DNA from: Isosphaeraceae bacterium
GTDB lineage: Bacteria > Planctomycetota > Planctomycetia > Isosphaerales > Isosphaeraceae
Assembly: GCA_026004735.1 (NCBI GenBank)
Contig: BPJS01000001.1
Location: forward strand, 1,736,001 to 1,800,000
DNA length: 64,000 bases
Reading direction: 5' to 3'
The stretch's first letter is position 1; each line of letters starts with the position of its first letter. The notes under the pieces were generated by a model. It saw only the letters and a program-made list of their open reading frames with translations, had not been told where the DNA came from and did no database searches. Shown piece by piece: positions 19,079 to 28,213 of this stretch. The translations under genes and the position numbers were made by a program.

Positions 19079-20248
19079 TCATCGAGCGCCGAAGACCGCC
19101 TGCCGGGCCATCGCCCGTGGCCGGCCCAAGATCGACTGGCTGGGGAAATGCCTCCCCGGGCATGCCGCGGCGGTCTTCGCCACCACGTCGTGGGTCACCA
19201 CATTGCCGTCGGGGATTTGGTAGCGATCTTTCAGGTAGGCGATCAGCAACCGGGCCGACTCGACCTGCTCGGCGGTCGGTCCCGTCTGATCGAAATCGCC
19301 GATCAAGCAGATCCCGATGCCGTATTCGTTGATGTCGGCAACCCGGCTGTCCCGGCAATGCTGCCCGCCTTGCTGCTCCGACCAACGCCGCGCGACCTCG
19401 ATCTGCCCGTCCGGACTCTCGCTGCCGTTGCCCACAACGAAGTGGTAACCGCAACCGCTGGTCCCCAGCCGCTGCTTGTGATCACGGTCAATCGAGGCCA
19501 GGCCCCCAGCCGGGTGCGCGCTATGGTGCAAAACAATATAGCGCCAGGGTCGTTCAGCACGCGGTGGTGTGAACAGGTCGCTGGGGTCGTTGACCCGCGA
19601 CTCCAGTTCCCGGCGCAAGACCGGTCGCCGCGTCCGCGTTCCGGCCGCGCGGCTCGACCGCGACGCAGCCGCCTGCGGCGGCTCCAGCACCGGCCCCTCC
19701 TCGAACAGCCCGCCCGAGGTCGCCGACCGCGGCGACGTCGGCCAGGTCTCACGCGAGCTGCTCGGCGGCGCCGAGCCTCGCGGACGCATCCGGGTTTCCG
19801 GCTCGCCAGCCGCCTCCGGCGGCAAACCATCGACGCTCCGAGCCTCCGGATCGAGCGACGGCTCAACGCTGCCCCGGCTCGACGGCGGAGTCGCCGGCGC
19901 CGCGCTCCGCGACCGCGAAAACTCCGAATCGCCCGCCGCCGGCGATCCCAGTTCGCTGTCGCCAAACGGCCGGGGCGCGTCCTCCTCAATGACCGTCTCG
20001 CCCTCAAAGACCGGCTCGGCGCCCAGAATCCGAGTCGAGCCAGGCAACCCGCAGCTCGGGCAGCCCGGCCGCAGACCGGCACAACTGGCGCACCCCGACG
20101 TCACGATCGGCCGACCCAGCCGCGGCCTCAAGACCGAGCGGCGGTGGTGGCATCCCAATTGGCCCGCGACAACCAGCCCCACCGCCACCCAGCAGAGGAC
20201 CCTTCGATCCAGACGGACATCGAGCGCGGACCGCAATCGCGGTTCCAT
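19079..20248 (-). CDS. N-acetylmuramoyl-L-alanine amidase-type lipoprotein
   Basis: A 389-residue protein. The N-terminal signal ends in a lipobox (VVAGQLGC, Cys near 33), so it should be lipid-anchored. Residues about 35-230 are a low-complexity Ser/Pro/Arg/Glu linker with a Cys-rich patch (SGCASCAGLRPGCPSCG). Residues about 235-375 are an amidase_2/PGRP domain, with zinc ligands in YIVLHHSA, THDVVAKTAAACPG (His and Cys) and a GYHFVVGNG segment. The family cleaves the amide bond between MurNAc and the stem peptide. The start ATG 20248 has AGAGGAAC upstream. A role in cell-wall turnover is inferred from the fold. Confidence 0.85.
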   Translation of the reverse strand: MEPRLRSALDVRLDRRVLCWVAVGLVVAGQLGCHHRRSVLRPRLGRPIVTSGCASCAGLRPGCPSCGLPGSTRILGAEPVFEGETVIEEDAPRPFGDSELGSPAAGDSEFSRSRSAAPATPPSSRGSVEPSLDPEARSVDGLPPEAAGEPETRMRPRGSAPPSSSRETWPTSPRSATSGGLFEEGPVLEPPQAAASRSSRAAGTRTRRPVLRRELESRVNDPSDLFTPPRAERPWRYIVLHHSAHPAGGLASIDRDHKQRLGTSGCGYHFVVGNGSESPDGQIEVARRWSEQQGGQHCRDSRVADINEYGIGICLIGDFDQTGPTAEQVESARLLIAYLKDRYQIPDGNVVTHDVVAKTAAACPGRHFPSQSILGRPRAMARQAVFGAR

Positions 20249-20505
20249 GGTCGTTCCTCTCCTTCGACGTGCGTCTCGAGACCCGAGAAACCCTTACCCG
20301 TGATGATTGCCGACTGTCCTGATCGCCCGTCCGGTCATCGCAACTGCGATGCCGCGCCGGCCGTAGCGGACGAGCCGAGCCATCACCACACGCCCGTCGA
20401 TTTCGTCTCAAGTCTACCTGCGATACGGCCGAAGGCAGCCCCACTTGAGTTTTTTTGGGGCATTTTTTTCCGCCGACGCCGGTGCGACCGCTACAGGCGC
20501 TTTCT

Positions 20506-21513
20506 TCAAACGGCTTCCCGTCCGGCCGACGTCGATGACCGCAGGTCGCCCAGCACCTCGTCCTCGACCGCCCACGGCTCGGATGCGACCAGCTCGGGCA
20601 CCTCGCGTCGCACCCAGTCCCAGGGTCGGCTCGGCTCCACCCGGCCAGCCCAACCCAACGACCACGCCAGCCAACCCACCAGCCGTTGCGGATCAACCCC
20701 CCAGGCCCGCAAGCTCGCCAGCTTGATTGCCTGGTCACGCTTAGCCAGCCGCCGCCCCTGACCATCCAAGACCAGCGGCACATGCCGGTACCGCGGCGCC
20801 CTCCAACCCAACGCCTCGAACAAGGCCAGTTGCCGGGGTGTACTGGTGACCAGATCATCGCCGCGTACGACCTCGGTCACGCCCATCGCCGCATCGTCGA
20901 CCACCACGGCAAGCTGATACGCCGCCTCACCCGTCGACCTCCCAACCACAAAGTCACCCCCGGCCGACCGGCTGACCCGTCCGAGCTGCCCATCGTCCCA
21001 GCTCCAGATCCGATCCCCAGCCCGGAACCGCCAGGCGAACGTCCGCCCCTCCGCCGCCAGCCGCGCCGCATCGCCGACCCGTCGGCCCGCGCACCGCCCC
21101 GGGTAGATCGGCCCTTCCTCGCCAGCGTGCGGCGCGGTCTGCATCCGCGCGATCTCGGCCCGCGTGCACGTGCACGGATAGACCCGTTCGGCCTCTCGGA
21201 GCCGCTCCAGGGCTGCCTCGTAAAAGCCCGTCCGCTCCGATTGGACGTACGGCCCATTTGGGCCGCCCACATCTGGCCCCTCATCCCAGTCGAGCCCCAG
21301 CCAGCGCAGGTCTTCGACCGCTTGCTCGGTCATCCCCGGCCGGGTCCGGCTCCCGTCCAAGTCCTCGATCCGCAACACGACCCGGCCCCCTCGCCGCCGG
21401 GCCGCCCACCAGGCAACCAGAAACGTCCGCGCATGGCCCACGTGCAGCCCACCCGTCGGCGACGGCGCCAATCGGCTCACCACCACTCCGGGTTCCAGCC
21501 CCTCCGCGTCCAT
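20506..21513 (-). CDS. gluQ: Glutamyl-Q tRNA(Asp) synthetase
   Basis: A truncated glutamyl-tRNA synthetase paralogue that attaches glutamate to the queuosine of tRNA-Asp. At 335 residues it lacks an anticodon-binding domain, as the family does. The HIGH-like SRLAPSPTGGLHVGHARTF, the zinc-binding YPCTCTRAEI and YPGRCAGR cysteines, the VVRGDDLVTSTPRQ segment and a KMSKS-like LAKRDQ are present. ATG 21513. It is divergent from prfB with 111 bases between. Activity depends on queuosine in the cell; no queuosine genes are in this window. Confidence 0.9.
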   Translation of the reverse strand: MDAEGLEPGVVVSRLAPSPTGGLHVGHARTFLVAWWAARRRGGRVVLRIEDLDGSRTRPGMTEQAVEDLRWLGLDWDEGPDVGGPNGPYVQSERTGFYEAALERLREAERVYPCTCTRAEIARMQTAPHAGEEGPIYPGRCAGRRVGDAARLAAEGRTFAWRFRAGDRIWSWDDGQLGRVSRSAGGDFVVGRSTGEAAYQLAVVVDDAAMGVTEVVRGDDLVTSTPRQLALFEALGWRAPRYRHVPLVLDGQGRRLAKRDQAIKLASLRAWGVDPQRLVGWLAWSLGWAGRVEPSRPWDWVRREVPELVASEPWAVEDEVLGDLRSSTSAGREAV

Positions 21514-21624
21514 CAGCAGTGCTCTAGGCGGACCTCTACTGGCTCGCTACGATACTACAGCACGTCAAGGTTCCAACCAGGCCCGAGGCCCGCTCACCGA
21601 TCCGACCGTTCGAGACCGTACCCC

Positions 21625-22744
21625 ATGGATGCCGACCTTAAGCGCGACGCCAAAGCCGTTATCGACCGCATCGTCAACCTGCGAGACTCTCTTTGACCTC
21701 GGCGAAAAGCAATCTCGCCGCGACGCGCTGACCCGGGAAATGGAAAGCCCCAACTTCTGGTCCAACCAGGAGCACGCCCGCAAGGTCATCGCCGAACTGA
21801 AGTCTCTCAACGGGATCCTCAAGCCCTACGAGGCCGTCGTTTCCCAGGCCGACGACCTGGCCGTCCTGATCGAGATGGCCGAGGAAGCCGGCGATCAATC
21901 CCTCGACGACGAAATCCGCCAGGCCGTCGCCCGCGCCCAGGCCGATTTCGAGGCGTTCGAGCTGCGTTCCATGCTTTCCGGCACCAACGACCAATGCAAC
22001 GCCTACCTGACGATCCACGCCGGCGCCGGCGGTACCGACGCCTGCGACTTCGCCGAAATGCTCCTCCGCATGTATCTGATGTGGGCCGACTCCCACGGCT
22101 ATAAGGTCGAGATCGTCAACCGCGAGGAGGGGGGCGTCGCCGGCATCCAGGAAGCGACCATCAAGGTCATCGGCGACTACGCCTACGGCTACCTGAAGGG
22201 CGAGTCAGGCGTCCACCGCCTCGTCCGCATCAGCCCCTTCGACGCCAACGCTCGCCGCCAGACCTCCTTCGCCTCCGTCGACGTCCTGCCTGAGGTCGAC
22301 GAGTCGATCGACATCGAACTTCGCGACTGCGACCTCAAACGCGACGTCTTCCGCGCCGGCGGGCCGGGCGGCCAGCACCAGAACAAAACCGAGTCCGCCG
22401 TCCGCTACACCCACATCCCCACCGGCGTCTCCGCCGAGAGTCGTTCCGAACGCTCCCAGTTCCAAAACGACGCCCTAGCGCTGCAACTGCTTAAGGCCAA
22501 GCTCATCCGCCTCGAGGAAATGAAACGCGAGGCCGAGTACGCCAAGGCTTACGACGAAAAAGGCGACATCTCCTTCGGTTACCAGATCCGCGACTACGTC
22601 CTCCAGCCCTATCAGCTCGTCAAGGACAAACGCTCTCGGTTCGAATCGACCAACCCCGCCCGGGTGCTCGATGGCGACCTCGACGGCTTCATCGACGCCT
22701 ACCTCCGTCACAAACTGACCCAGGGCGAACCTTCGAAGAACTGA
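21625..22744 (+). CDS. prfB: Peptide chain release factor 2, with programmed +1 frameshift
   Basis: RF2 ends translation at UGA and UAA. The first 23 codons from ATG 21625 (MDADLKRDAKAVIDRIVN...) run into an in-frame TGA at 21694-21696, directly after CTT. A +1 shift at CTTTGAC continues in the frame starting GAC at 21695 (DLGEKQSRRDAL...) to the stop at 22744, giving about 372 residues, normal for RF2. The GGQ motif (RAGGPGGQHQNK) and the SPF stop-codon-reading tripeptide (VRISPFDANARRQ) are intact. The UGA inside the gene makes RF2 control its own amount. It is divergent from gluQ. Confidence 0.96.
21691..21697 (+). promoter_or_regulatory. RF2 programmed +1 frameshift site (CTTTGAC)
   Basis: CTT TGA C matches the conserved slippery site of prfB. 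When RF2 is scarce, the ribosome stalls at UGA and slips +1. The usual stimulatory AGGGGG-type sequence upstream is not obvious here; the preceding bases read CTGCGAGACTCT. Confidence 0.93.
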
Positions 22745-22811
22745 CAGCCCGGTCCCCAATCGTTGCGTTCGGCTGCCCGCTCACCCAACGCTCCCGGCCC
22801 CCTCATCTCCG

Positions 22812-23468
22812 ATGCCTCAGATTGTCGATCCTCTCGAAGGCGCCGAGTTGCGGCGGGCCATTGTCGGCCGCGACGTGCGGCTGGTCTTCACCTGGCTCGA
22901 CGATCGCTGGGGCCACACACTTCAGTTCGGCACGGCCGATCCCATGATCCTGCTCGCGTCCCAGGAGGACACGCCCGCCGACCTGCCCGCCGACGCCCCG
23001 ACTCGCCCCGTCTACCAGCAACTCCACTTCCAGCAAGCCGACAACGGCTGCCTGGCCTTGCTCGTCGGCCAGGCCGGCCACGATCACTTCTCGGCAAGCA
23101 TCCACTTCACCGAGCACGACGGCGGCGCCACTTCCATCGATTTCGACATCGCCGGACGCCACACCCGCCGCGACATGCCCGCTTCGGGCCTGACAACCGC
23201 CTACGTCGTCGCCCTCTCCCCGTCCGACGTCGAGGAAGCCTCCCACCGGGTCGTTCGCTGGGCCTCGCACAACCCCCGGGGCCATCTGATGGTCGGCCCG
23301 GTCGCCGCGGTTGACAACCCGACCATCGTCCTCCTCGGCGAATCGGGCCGCCGCCACTCCGTGCTGCAGGTCTACTCCCCTCCTGATCCGGTCGCCGCCG
23401 CCCTCCGCTGCCGCTATCGTTGGACCTGGGAGTCTCCCCGCCCAGATCCGGCCCGCCCAACCTCCTGA
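22812..23468 (+). CDS. Hypothetical protein (218 aa)
   Basis: A 218-residue protein with ATG 22812 and no signal peptide or membrane segment. It looks soluble and beta-rich, with phrases such as [17 protein letters not shown] and [24 protein letters not shown] recognise no domain. It lies 67 bases after prfB and 46 bases before glyA on the same strand, so it could be co-transcribed with either. C-ending codon use matches its neighbours, which supports the coding call. Confidence 0.7.
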   Translation: MPQIVDPLEGAELRRAIVGRDVRLVFTWLDDRWGHTLQFGTADPMILLASQEDTPADLPADAPTRPVYQQLHFQQADNGCLALLVGQAGHDHFSASIHFTEHDGGATSIDFDIAGRHTRRDMPASGLTTAYVVALSPSDVEEASHRVVRWASHNPRGHLMVGPVAAVDNPTIVLLGESGRRHSVLQVYSPPDPVAAALRCRYRWTWESPRPDPARPTS

Positions 23469-23514
23469 TGACCCTCAACCCCTCAACTTCCCTCAAGCGC
23501 GGATCCAGCCAACG

Positions 23515-24777
23515 ATGGATTGCCTCAAGCAAACCGACCCCGAAATCGCCGCCGCCATCCTCGCCGAGCAGGAACGCCAGCGCGACGAACTCGAACTGAT
23601 CGCCTCCGAAAACTACACCAGCCGCGCTGTGATGGAGGCCGTCGGCTCGGTCCTCACCAATAAGTACGCCGAAGGTCTGCCCGGCCGCCGCTACTACGGC
23701 GGCTGCCAGCACGTCGACACCGTCGAACGCCTCGCCATCGACCGCGCCCGGCAACTTTTCGGCGCCGAGCACGCCAACGTCCAGCCCCACTCCGGCGCCA
23801 CCGCCAACCAGGCCGTCTACTACGCCGCCCTCGAGGTCGGCGACACCGTCTTAGCCATGGACCTGGCCCACGGCGGCCACCTCACCCACGGTATGAAGCT
23901 CAACTTCTCCGGCCGCTGGTATCCGACGATCGGCTACGGCGTCGATCCCGAGACCGGCCGGATCGACATGGATCAGGTCGCCCGCCTCGCCCGCGAACAC
24001 AAGCCCAAGCTGATCCTCGCCGGTGCCAGCGCTTACCCCCGAATCCTCGACTTCCCCCGCTTCGCCCAGATTGCCCGCGATGTCGGCGCCCTCCTGTTTG
24101 TCGACATGGCCCACATCGCCGGCCTTGTCGCCGGCCGCGCTCACCCCAGCCCCGTCCCTTACGCCGACTTCGTCACCACCACCACCCACAAAACCCTCCG
24201 CGGCCCCCGCGGCGGAATCGCACTCTGCCGCGAAGCCTTCGCCAAAAAACTCGACGCGGCCGTCTTTCCCGGTCTCCAGGGCGGCCCCCTCGAGCATGTC
24301 ATCGCCGGCAAAGCCGTCTGCTTCCACGAGGCGCTCCAGCCCGCCTTCCAATCCTATGCCGCCCAGGTCGTCGCCAATGCCCAGACCCTCGCCGAGGAAC
24401 TGCTCCGCGGTGGCTTCCGGCTCATCTCCGGAGGGACCGACAATCACCTGATCCTCGTCGACGTTGGCTCCAAGGGCCTGACCGGCAAAATCGCCGAGAC
24501 CGCCCTCGGCCGCGCCGGACTGACCGTCAACAAAAACCTGATCCCCTTCGACCCCCGCAAACCCCTCGACCCCTCCGGGATCCGCATCGGCACGCCGGCC
24601 CTCACGACCCGCGGCATGAAGGAAGAGGCCATGCGCCAGGTCGCCGCCTGGATCCTCCAAACCCTGGCCGACCCGGACGATCACGCCCGCGCTGCCCGCA
24701 TCCGCTCCGAAATCCGCCACTTTGTCCAGGACTACCCCGTCCCGGCCGACCTGCTCCCGGCTGCCTTCGAGTCCTAA
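23515..24777 (+). CDS. glyA: Serine hydroxymethyltransferase
   Basis: Converts serine and tetrahydrofolate to glycine and methylene-THF with PLP, in the cytoplasm. It is 420 residues with ATG 23515 ([18 protein letters not shown]). The PLP lysine sits in [14 protein letters not shown]. Other conserved segments are [41 protein letters not shown] and the C-terminal [23 protein letters not shown]. It is complete with no oddities. It precedes a convergent membrane-protein gene by 53 bases. Confidence 0.98.
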   Translation: MDCLKQTDPEIAAAILAEQERQRDELELIASENYTSRAVMEAVGSVLTNKYAEGLPGRRYYGGCQHVDTVERLAIDRARQLFGAEHANVQPHSGATANQAVYYAALEVGDTVLAMDLAHGGHLTHGMKLNFSGRWYPTIGYGVDPETGRIDMDQVARLAREHKPKLILAGASAYPRILDFPRFAQIARDVGALLFVDMAHIAGLVAGRAHPSPVPYADFVTTTTHKTLRGPRGGIALCREAFAKKLDAAVFPGLQGGPLEHVIAGKAVCFHEALQPAFQSYAAQVVANAQTLAEELLRGGFRLISGGTDNHLILVDVGSKGLTGKIAETALGRAGLTVNKNLIPFDPRKPLDPSGIRIGTPALTTRGMKEEAMRQVAAWILQTLADPDDHARAARIRSEIRHFVQDYPVPADLLPAAFES

Positions 24778-24830
24778 CGGCCGCCGGGCGTTCCAGTCCG
24801 GCCTGAAGCGGCATCGGCCTTTCCCGAATC

Positions 24831-26969
24831 TCAGCGGACCACTCGATAAACGGCCAGCCCGCCGGCCTGGTGCAGCGGCTCCAGCCGACTCCCTCCCAGA
24901 CCCGGTCGCGCCACCACGTGGCTTGCCCCTTGCCGTCTGGCCAGAGCCGCCAATCCGGCCGCGTCCAGATGATCGTAGCGCGCTTCGAGCGCGTGCCGGT
25001 CCGCCAGGTACGCCTCGGCCAGAGCCGCCGGCGAGGCCGGCAGCCCTACGTGGTCGCAGTAACGCCGCGCCCAATCGGCCAGCCCCTCCGCATGATACGG
25101 GCTGGCCGCCCGGTTGAAGGCCACAGCCCGCCTCGACCACAGCCGCAGCCCCTTCGGCCCCGGCGGACCCACCAGAACCGCATCCGGCGGCAGGTTCGCT
25201 CGGCACCACCCCCCCAGCCGCTCCTCGTCGTCGATCGCCCACTCGCCAAACCGCAGGTGCTGCATCAGCCAACCCCCCACCGCCGTCTCCCTCCCAACCC
25301 CATCCACCGCCACCAGCCCCGCAGCGACCGGCACCATCCACGCATAGCTAACGAGCCGAACCCCCCGCGCCGTCGACCAGCCCAACCGCCCCCACCTCCG
25401 CAGACCCTCTCCCCACGCCACCCCCGCTCCCAGCCCGCCACCCAGCCGCATCACTCCCTCGCGCGTGTCATGCCGTGCCAGCCAGACCAGCCCTGCCCCC
25501 AGCAAGACGAGCAGCAAAGTCCCCTCAACCCAACCCCGCGCAGGCCCTCGGTCCAAAGCAGACCCACCAGTCCGCTCCGACGGCCCCCACGCCCTCAGTG
25601 CCTCGACAGCCCGGATCACCGATTCAACCCCGAGCGCAACGAGGCAGGACCAGTCCGCCGTCAGCCCACCGACGATGAGGCCCGCTCGGGCATAACCGCT
25701 CAGCGTCCCCCGGCTCCACAACGCCAACACCCAGCCCGCCAGCCCGACGACCGCCAGCCCGCGTGCCACCGTCGCCATTCGGAATGGCTGAAACAGCGTC
25801 ACCCGCACGTCTCCGACAACCTCAATCGCCAACCAGGCTGCTGCCAACGACGCCCCAATGAGCCCAAACAGGACAAGCAACCGCCTCCGGATCCCCTCAT
25901 CCACGGCCCCCGCCAAGGCCAGCCCTCCCAGGCCCACCAGCCCCAGCCACGCCCCCCACTGCTCCAGCCGCCACAGATGCGGCACTAAGTGCTGCGGGCT
26001 TTGGACCAACGCCGCCAGCCGGTAGTAGTCCTCCGCCGAAAGCCCCCGCATCAGGGTCGCCGCTTGGGCCGGCACCCTCGCAACCGCCGGCATGAGCACC
26101 AACCCCATCATCCCCAAACCGACCCAGTACCACGTCCCCCCCTCCCGAAGCACCGGGCCGGACCCCTCCCCTCCGCTACGACTTGCACCGAGCCAGCCCC
26201 GTCCTCCAACCTCACCCGCCTTTCTGGTCCCGATCCAGCCGCAAGACGATTCCGAATAGTGACTTGTGCCAAACTCGAGGCAACCAAAGAAGACCCAACC
26301 CGCCGCGAGCCAAAGCCCCAATTGCAGCCCCAGCGACGGATGAATCCAGAGTGCGACGGCGGTCAACGCGGCGACCGTCCCCGGCGCCCACCGCTTTCCC
26401 TCGACCAGCTCGGCCACCGCGACCCAGCCGAGCGCCATTGTCATCAGGCGATCAAGCAGCATCGGCTCGAACAGGTGGTTCGTCCCGATGCAGCCGGCTC
26501 GCAGCGACAGCATCAGACCGACGGCCACCCAACCAGCCGCGTCACTTCTCCAGGCCGCCCGCCCCAGGCGCCAAATCCCCCAGGCCGTCATCAGAAACGT
26601 TAGGCAAAACCAGAAGAGCAGGGCACCCGAGAGGCCCATCACCCGCGTCGTCGTCTCCAGGACCGCCAGGTAGCCGCCGTGCGGGTTGAACCGGTCAAAC
26701 GCCCGTACAAACGGGTCGCGGGCGTACAGACCCGGCTCCAGACGGTCGATCAAGAGCGGCAGCCGATACGCTTGATCGCCCTCAAACGCCCGATAGCCGT
26801 TCAGGCTCCAGTAGACCCCCAGCGCGATCAGCAAACCCCAGCCAACCCCGGGACGGCTTCGGCCCGAGTCCGATACCGCGCCTCCACGCGAAATCCGTGT
26901 GGCCCAGCGTGCGGGTGCGAACCGCGTGGATCGGATCGCGCGGATTCGCTCCGCTTTGTGCACCTCCAT
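24831..26969 (-). CDS. Large polytopic membrane protein, GT-C-like
   Basis: A 712-residue protein from ATG 26969 (MEVHKAERIRAI); a GTG two codons upstream is also possible. After an Arg-rich N-terminus there are about ten or more hydrophobic segments through residue 560, then a soluble domain. The first periplasmic loop contains FEGDQAYRLPLLIDRLEPG, with an acidic patch as in GT-C glycosyltransferases. The C-terminal part (WCRANLPPDAVLVGPPG..., ASHVVARPG, GGLAVYRV) resembles the tail of planctomycete DUF6798-type proteins. I can place it only as a GT-C-like membrane protein, with glycosylation as a guess. It is convergent with glyA and lies downstream of the CvpA gene. Confidence 0.7.
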   Translation of the reverse strand: MEVHKAERIRAIRSTRFAPARWATRISRGGAVSDSGRSRPGVGWGLLIALGVYWSLNGYRAFEGDQAYRLPLLIDRLEPGLYARDPFVRAFDRFNPHGGYLAVLETTTRVMGLSGALLFWFCLTFLMTAWGIWRLGRAAWRSDAAGWVAVGLMLSLRAGCIGTNHLFEPMLLDRLMTMALGWVAVAELVEGKRWAPGTVAALTAVALWIHPSLGLQLGLWLAAGWVFFGCLEFGTSHYSESSCGWIGTRKAGEVGGRGWLGASRSGGEGSGPVLREGGTWYWVGLGMMGLVLMPAVARVPAQAATLMRGLSAEDYYRLAALVQSPQHLVPHLWRLEQWGAWLGLVGLGGLALAGAVDEGIRRRLLVLFGLIGASLAAAWLAIEVVGDVRVTLFQPFRMATVARGLAVVGLAGWVLALWSRGTLSGYARAGLIVGGLTADWSCLVALGVESVIRAVEALRAWGPSERTGGSALDRGPARGWVEGTLLLVLLGAGLVWLARHDTREGVMRLGGGLGAGVAWGEGLRRWGRLGWSTARGVRLVSYAWMVPVAAGLVAVDGVGRETAVGGWLMQHLRFGEWAIDDEERLGGWCRANLPPDAVLVGPPGPKGLRLWSRRAVAFNRAASPYHAEGLADWARRYCDHVGLPASPAALAEAYLADRHALEARYDHLDAAGLAALARRQGASHVVARPGLGGSRLEPLHQAGGLAVYRVVR

Positions 26970-27050
26970 GCGCACGTTCGCCCCGCGAATTGACCCTCGC
27001 GCAGGTCAACGCTTCGCGGTCGGTGAGTCTGACCGCCCCCGCAACCTCTG

Positions 27051-27851
27051 TCAACGCCGCCCCGAGCGATCCAACCCCAAGCGCTTCATTTCCCGATCAA
27101 CGTCTTCGAGAAACGTCGGGCTTCCGGGTTCGAGCCGCGGGCCGTCGAGCCTGAGCTCCGGCAGCCGCGCCGCAGTGCGTAGCCCATCCTTCGGCTCGTC
27201 GGAACGGGACTGACCCGGAGCCGCCTTGGCCGCCTCCGCGCGGCCTTCGCTCGGCGATTCCCCTTGAACCTCGCCATCCAGTCCCAGCCCGTGTCGGCGA
27301 ATCTCGGCCACCACCGTCTGCACCGGCACCGATCCCCAGATCTGCTCCGCTGGCCGGTACTGCGCTGCCCAGTACAGGGCCTTCGACGTCTTGGTTTGCT
27401 CCTCAACGGCAGCCCGCCCCTCGCCCAGCGGCTCCAGATACGCTGGCTCAAACCGCACCAGCCCCGCCGCCAGAAACGAGGCCACCACCGCCCCTTTCAG
27501 CGCACCCAGCAAAAACCCCGCACCCTGATCGGCCCGGTTCGGCTCACTCGGCAGCGGAATCGCCCCGGGCGATCGCCGTTTCATCAAACGCAACAACCAG
27601 CCCCCGCAGCCGGCCAGGACCACCAGCGCTACCACCACCGCCACCCACCACAACAGCCGATCCAAAATCTCACCGTCAATCGACGGAAACCACCGCCCCA
27701 CCTGCGGCCGCGCCAAATCTCGCAGCGGCGCCGCCGCAAAGATCGCTCCCACCAGCGCCCCCAGGCCCACCGCCTGACGCAGAAACCCCCGGAACCAACC
27801 CCGGACGGCCCAGGCCAACACCAGCGCCCCCAGCGCGATGTCCACTCCCAT
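27051..27851 (-). CDS. CvpA-family membrane protein
   Basis: A 266-residue protein with about four membrane segments in the first 130 residues: DIALGALVLAWAVRGWFRGFLRQAVGLGALVG, then WWVAVVVALVVLAGCGGWL, then GAGFLLGALKGAVVASFLAAGLV. The WFRGF and LGALKGAVVA motifs are characteristic of CvpA. The C-terminal half is polar and charged (GEVQGESPSEGRAEAAKAAPG). CvpA family members are linked to colicin V production, purF expression or stress tolerance, but the mechanism is unclear. ATG 27851 has GGGGAGAGAC before it. The next gene on the same strand follows by 81 bases, so they may be co-transcribed. Confidence 0.8.
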   Translation of the reverse strand: MGVDIALGALVLAWAVRGWFRGFLRQAVGLGALVGAIFAAAPLRDLARPQVGRWFPSIDGEILDRLLWWVAVVVALVVLAGCGGWLLRLMKRRSPGAIPLPSEPNRADQGAGFLLGALKGAVVASFLAAGLVRFEPAYLEPLGEGRAAVEEQTKTSKALYWAAQYRPAEQIWGSVPVQTVVAEIRRHGLGLDGEVQGESPSEGRAEAAKAAPGQSRSDEPKDGLRTAARLPELRLDGPRLEPGSPTFLEDVDREMKRLGLDRSGRR

Positions 27852-28213
27852 GTCTCTCCCCTGATGTCACTCAATGGTGGCCGGCTATGACGTCATTCGC
27901 CCGGGCAGGTCACGCCTTGAACGTCGACCCCCCCGTTCCCATCGCTGACGTCCCATCTCTGTTCATCGGTCCCGTCGGCCGGCCACTTGAATTCCCCCAC
28001 CCCAATGCCCCTCTCGTCGGCGACCAGATCCCCGAAGAATGGGCCGTACCGCACCCTCGCTTCCCCAACCCACCAGCCAAATCCCCAAAATGACCCGCTT
28101 CGCCTGAGCCGTTTCGTGTCCCTTTTCGTACCATAATCCAAGCAGTCGGAAATCTCCCGACCGCCCTCATCCTCATCTTTTCCCCGCCCCGACCCCTGGA
28201 CAAGGATCGCGCC
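27852..28213. other. Intergenic region between divergent CvpA and CRTAC1 genes
   Basis: 362 bases. A CATAAT at 28132-28137 could be a -10 element for the CRTAC1 gene, and AAGGA lies 8-9 bases before its ATG. No RNA gene or credible ORF. Confidence 0.4.
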
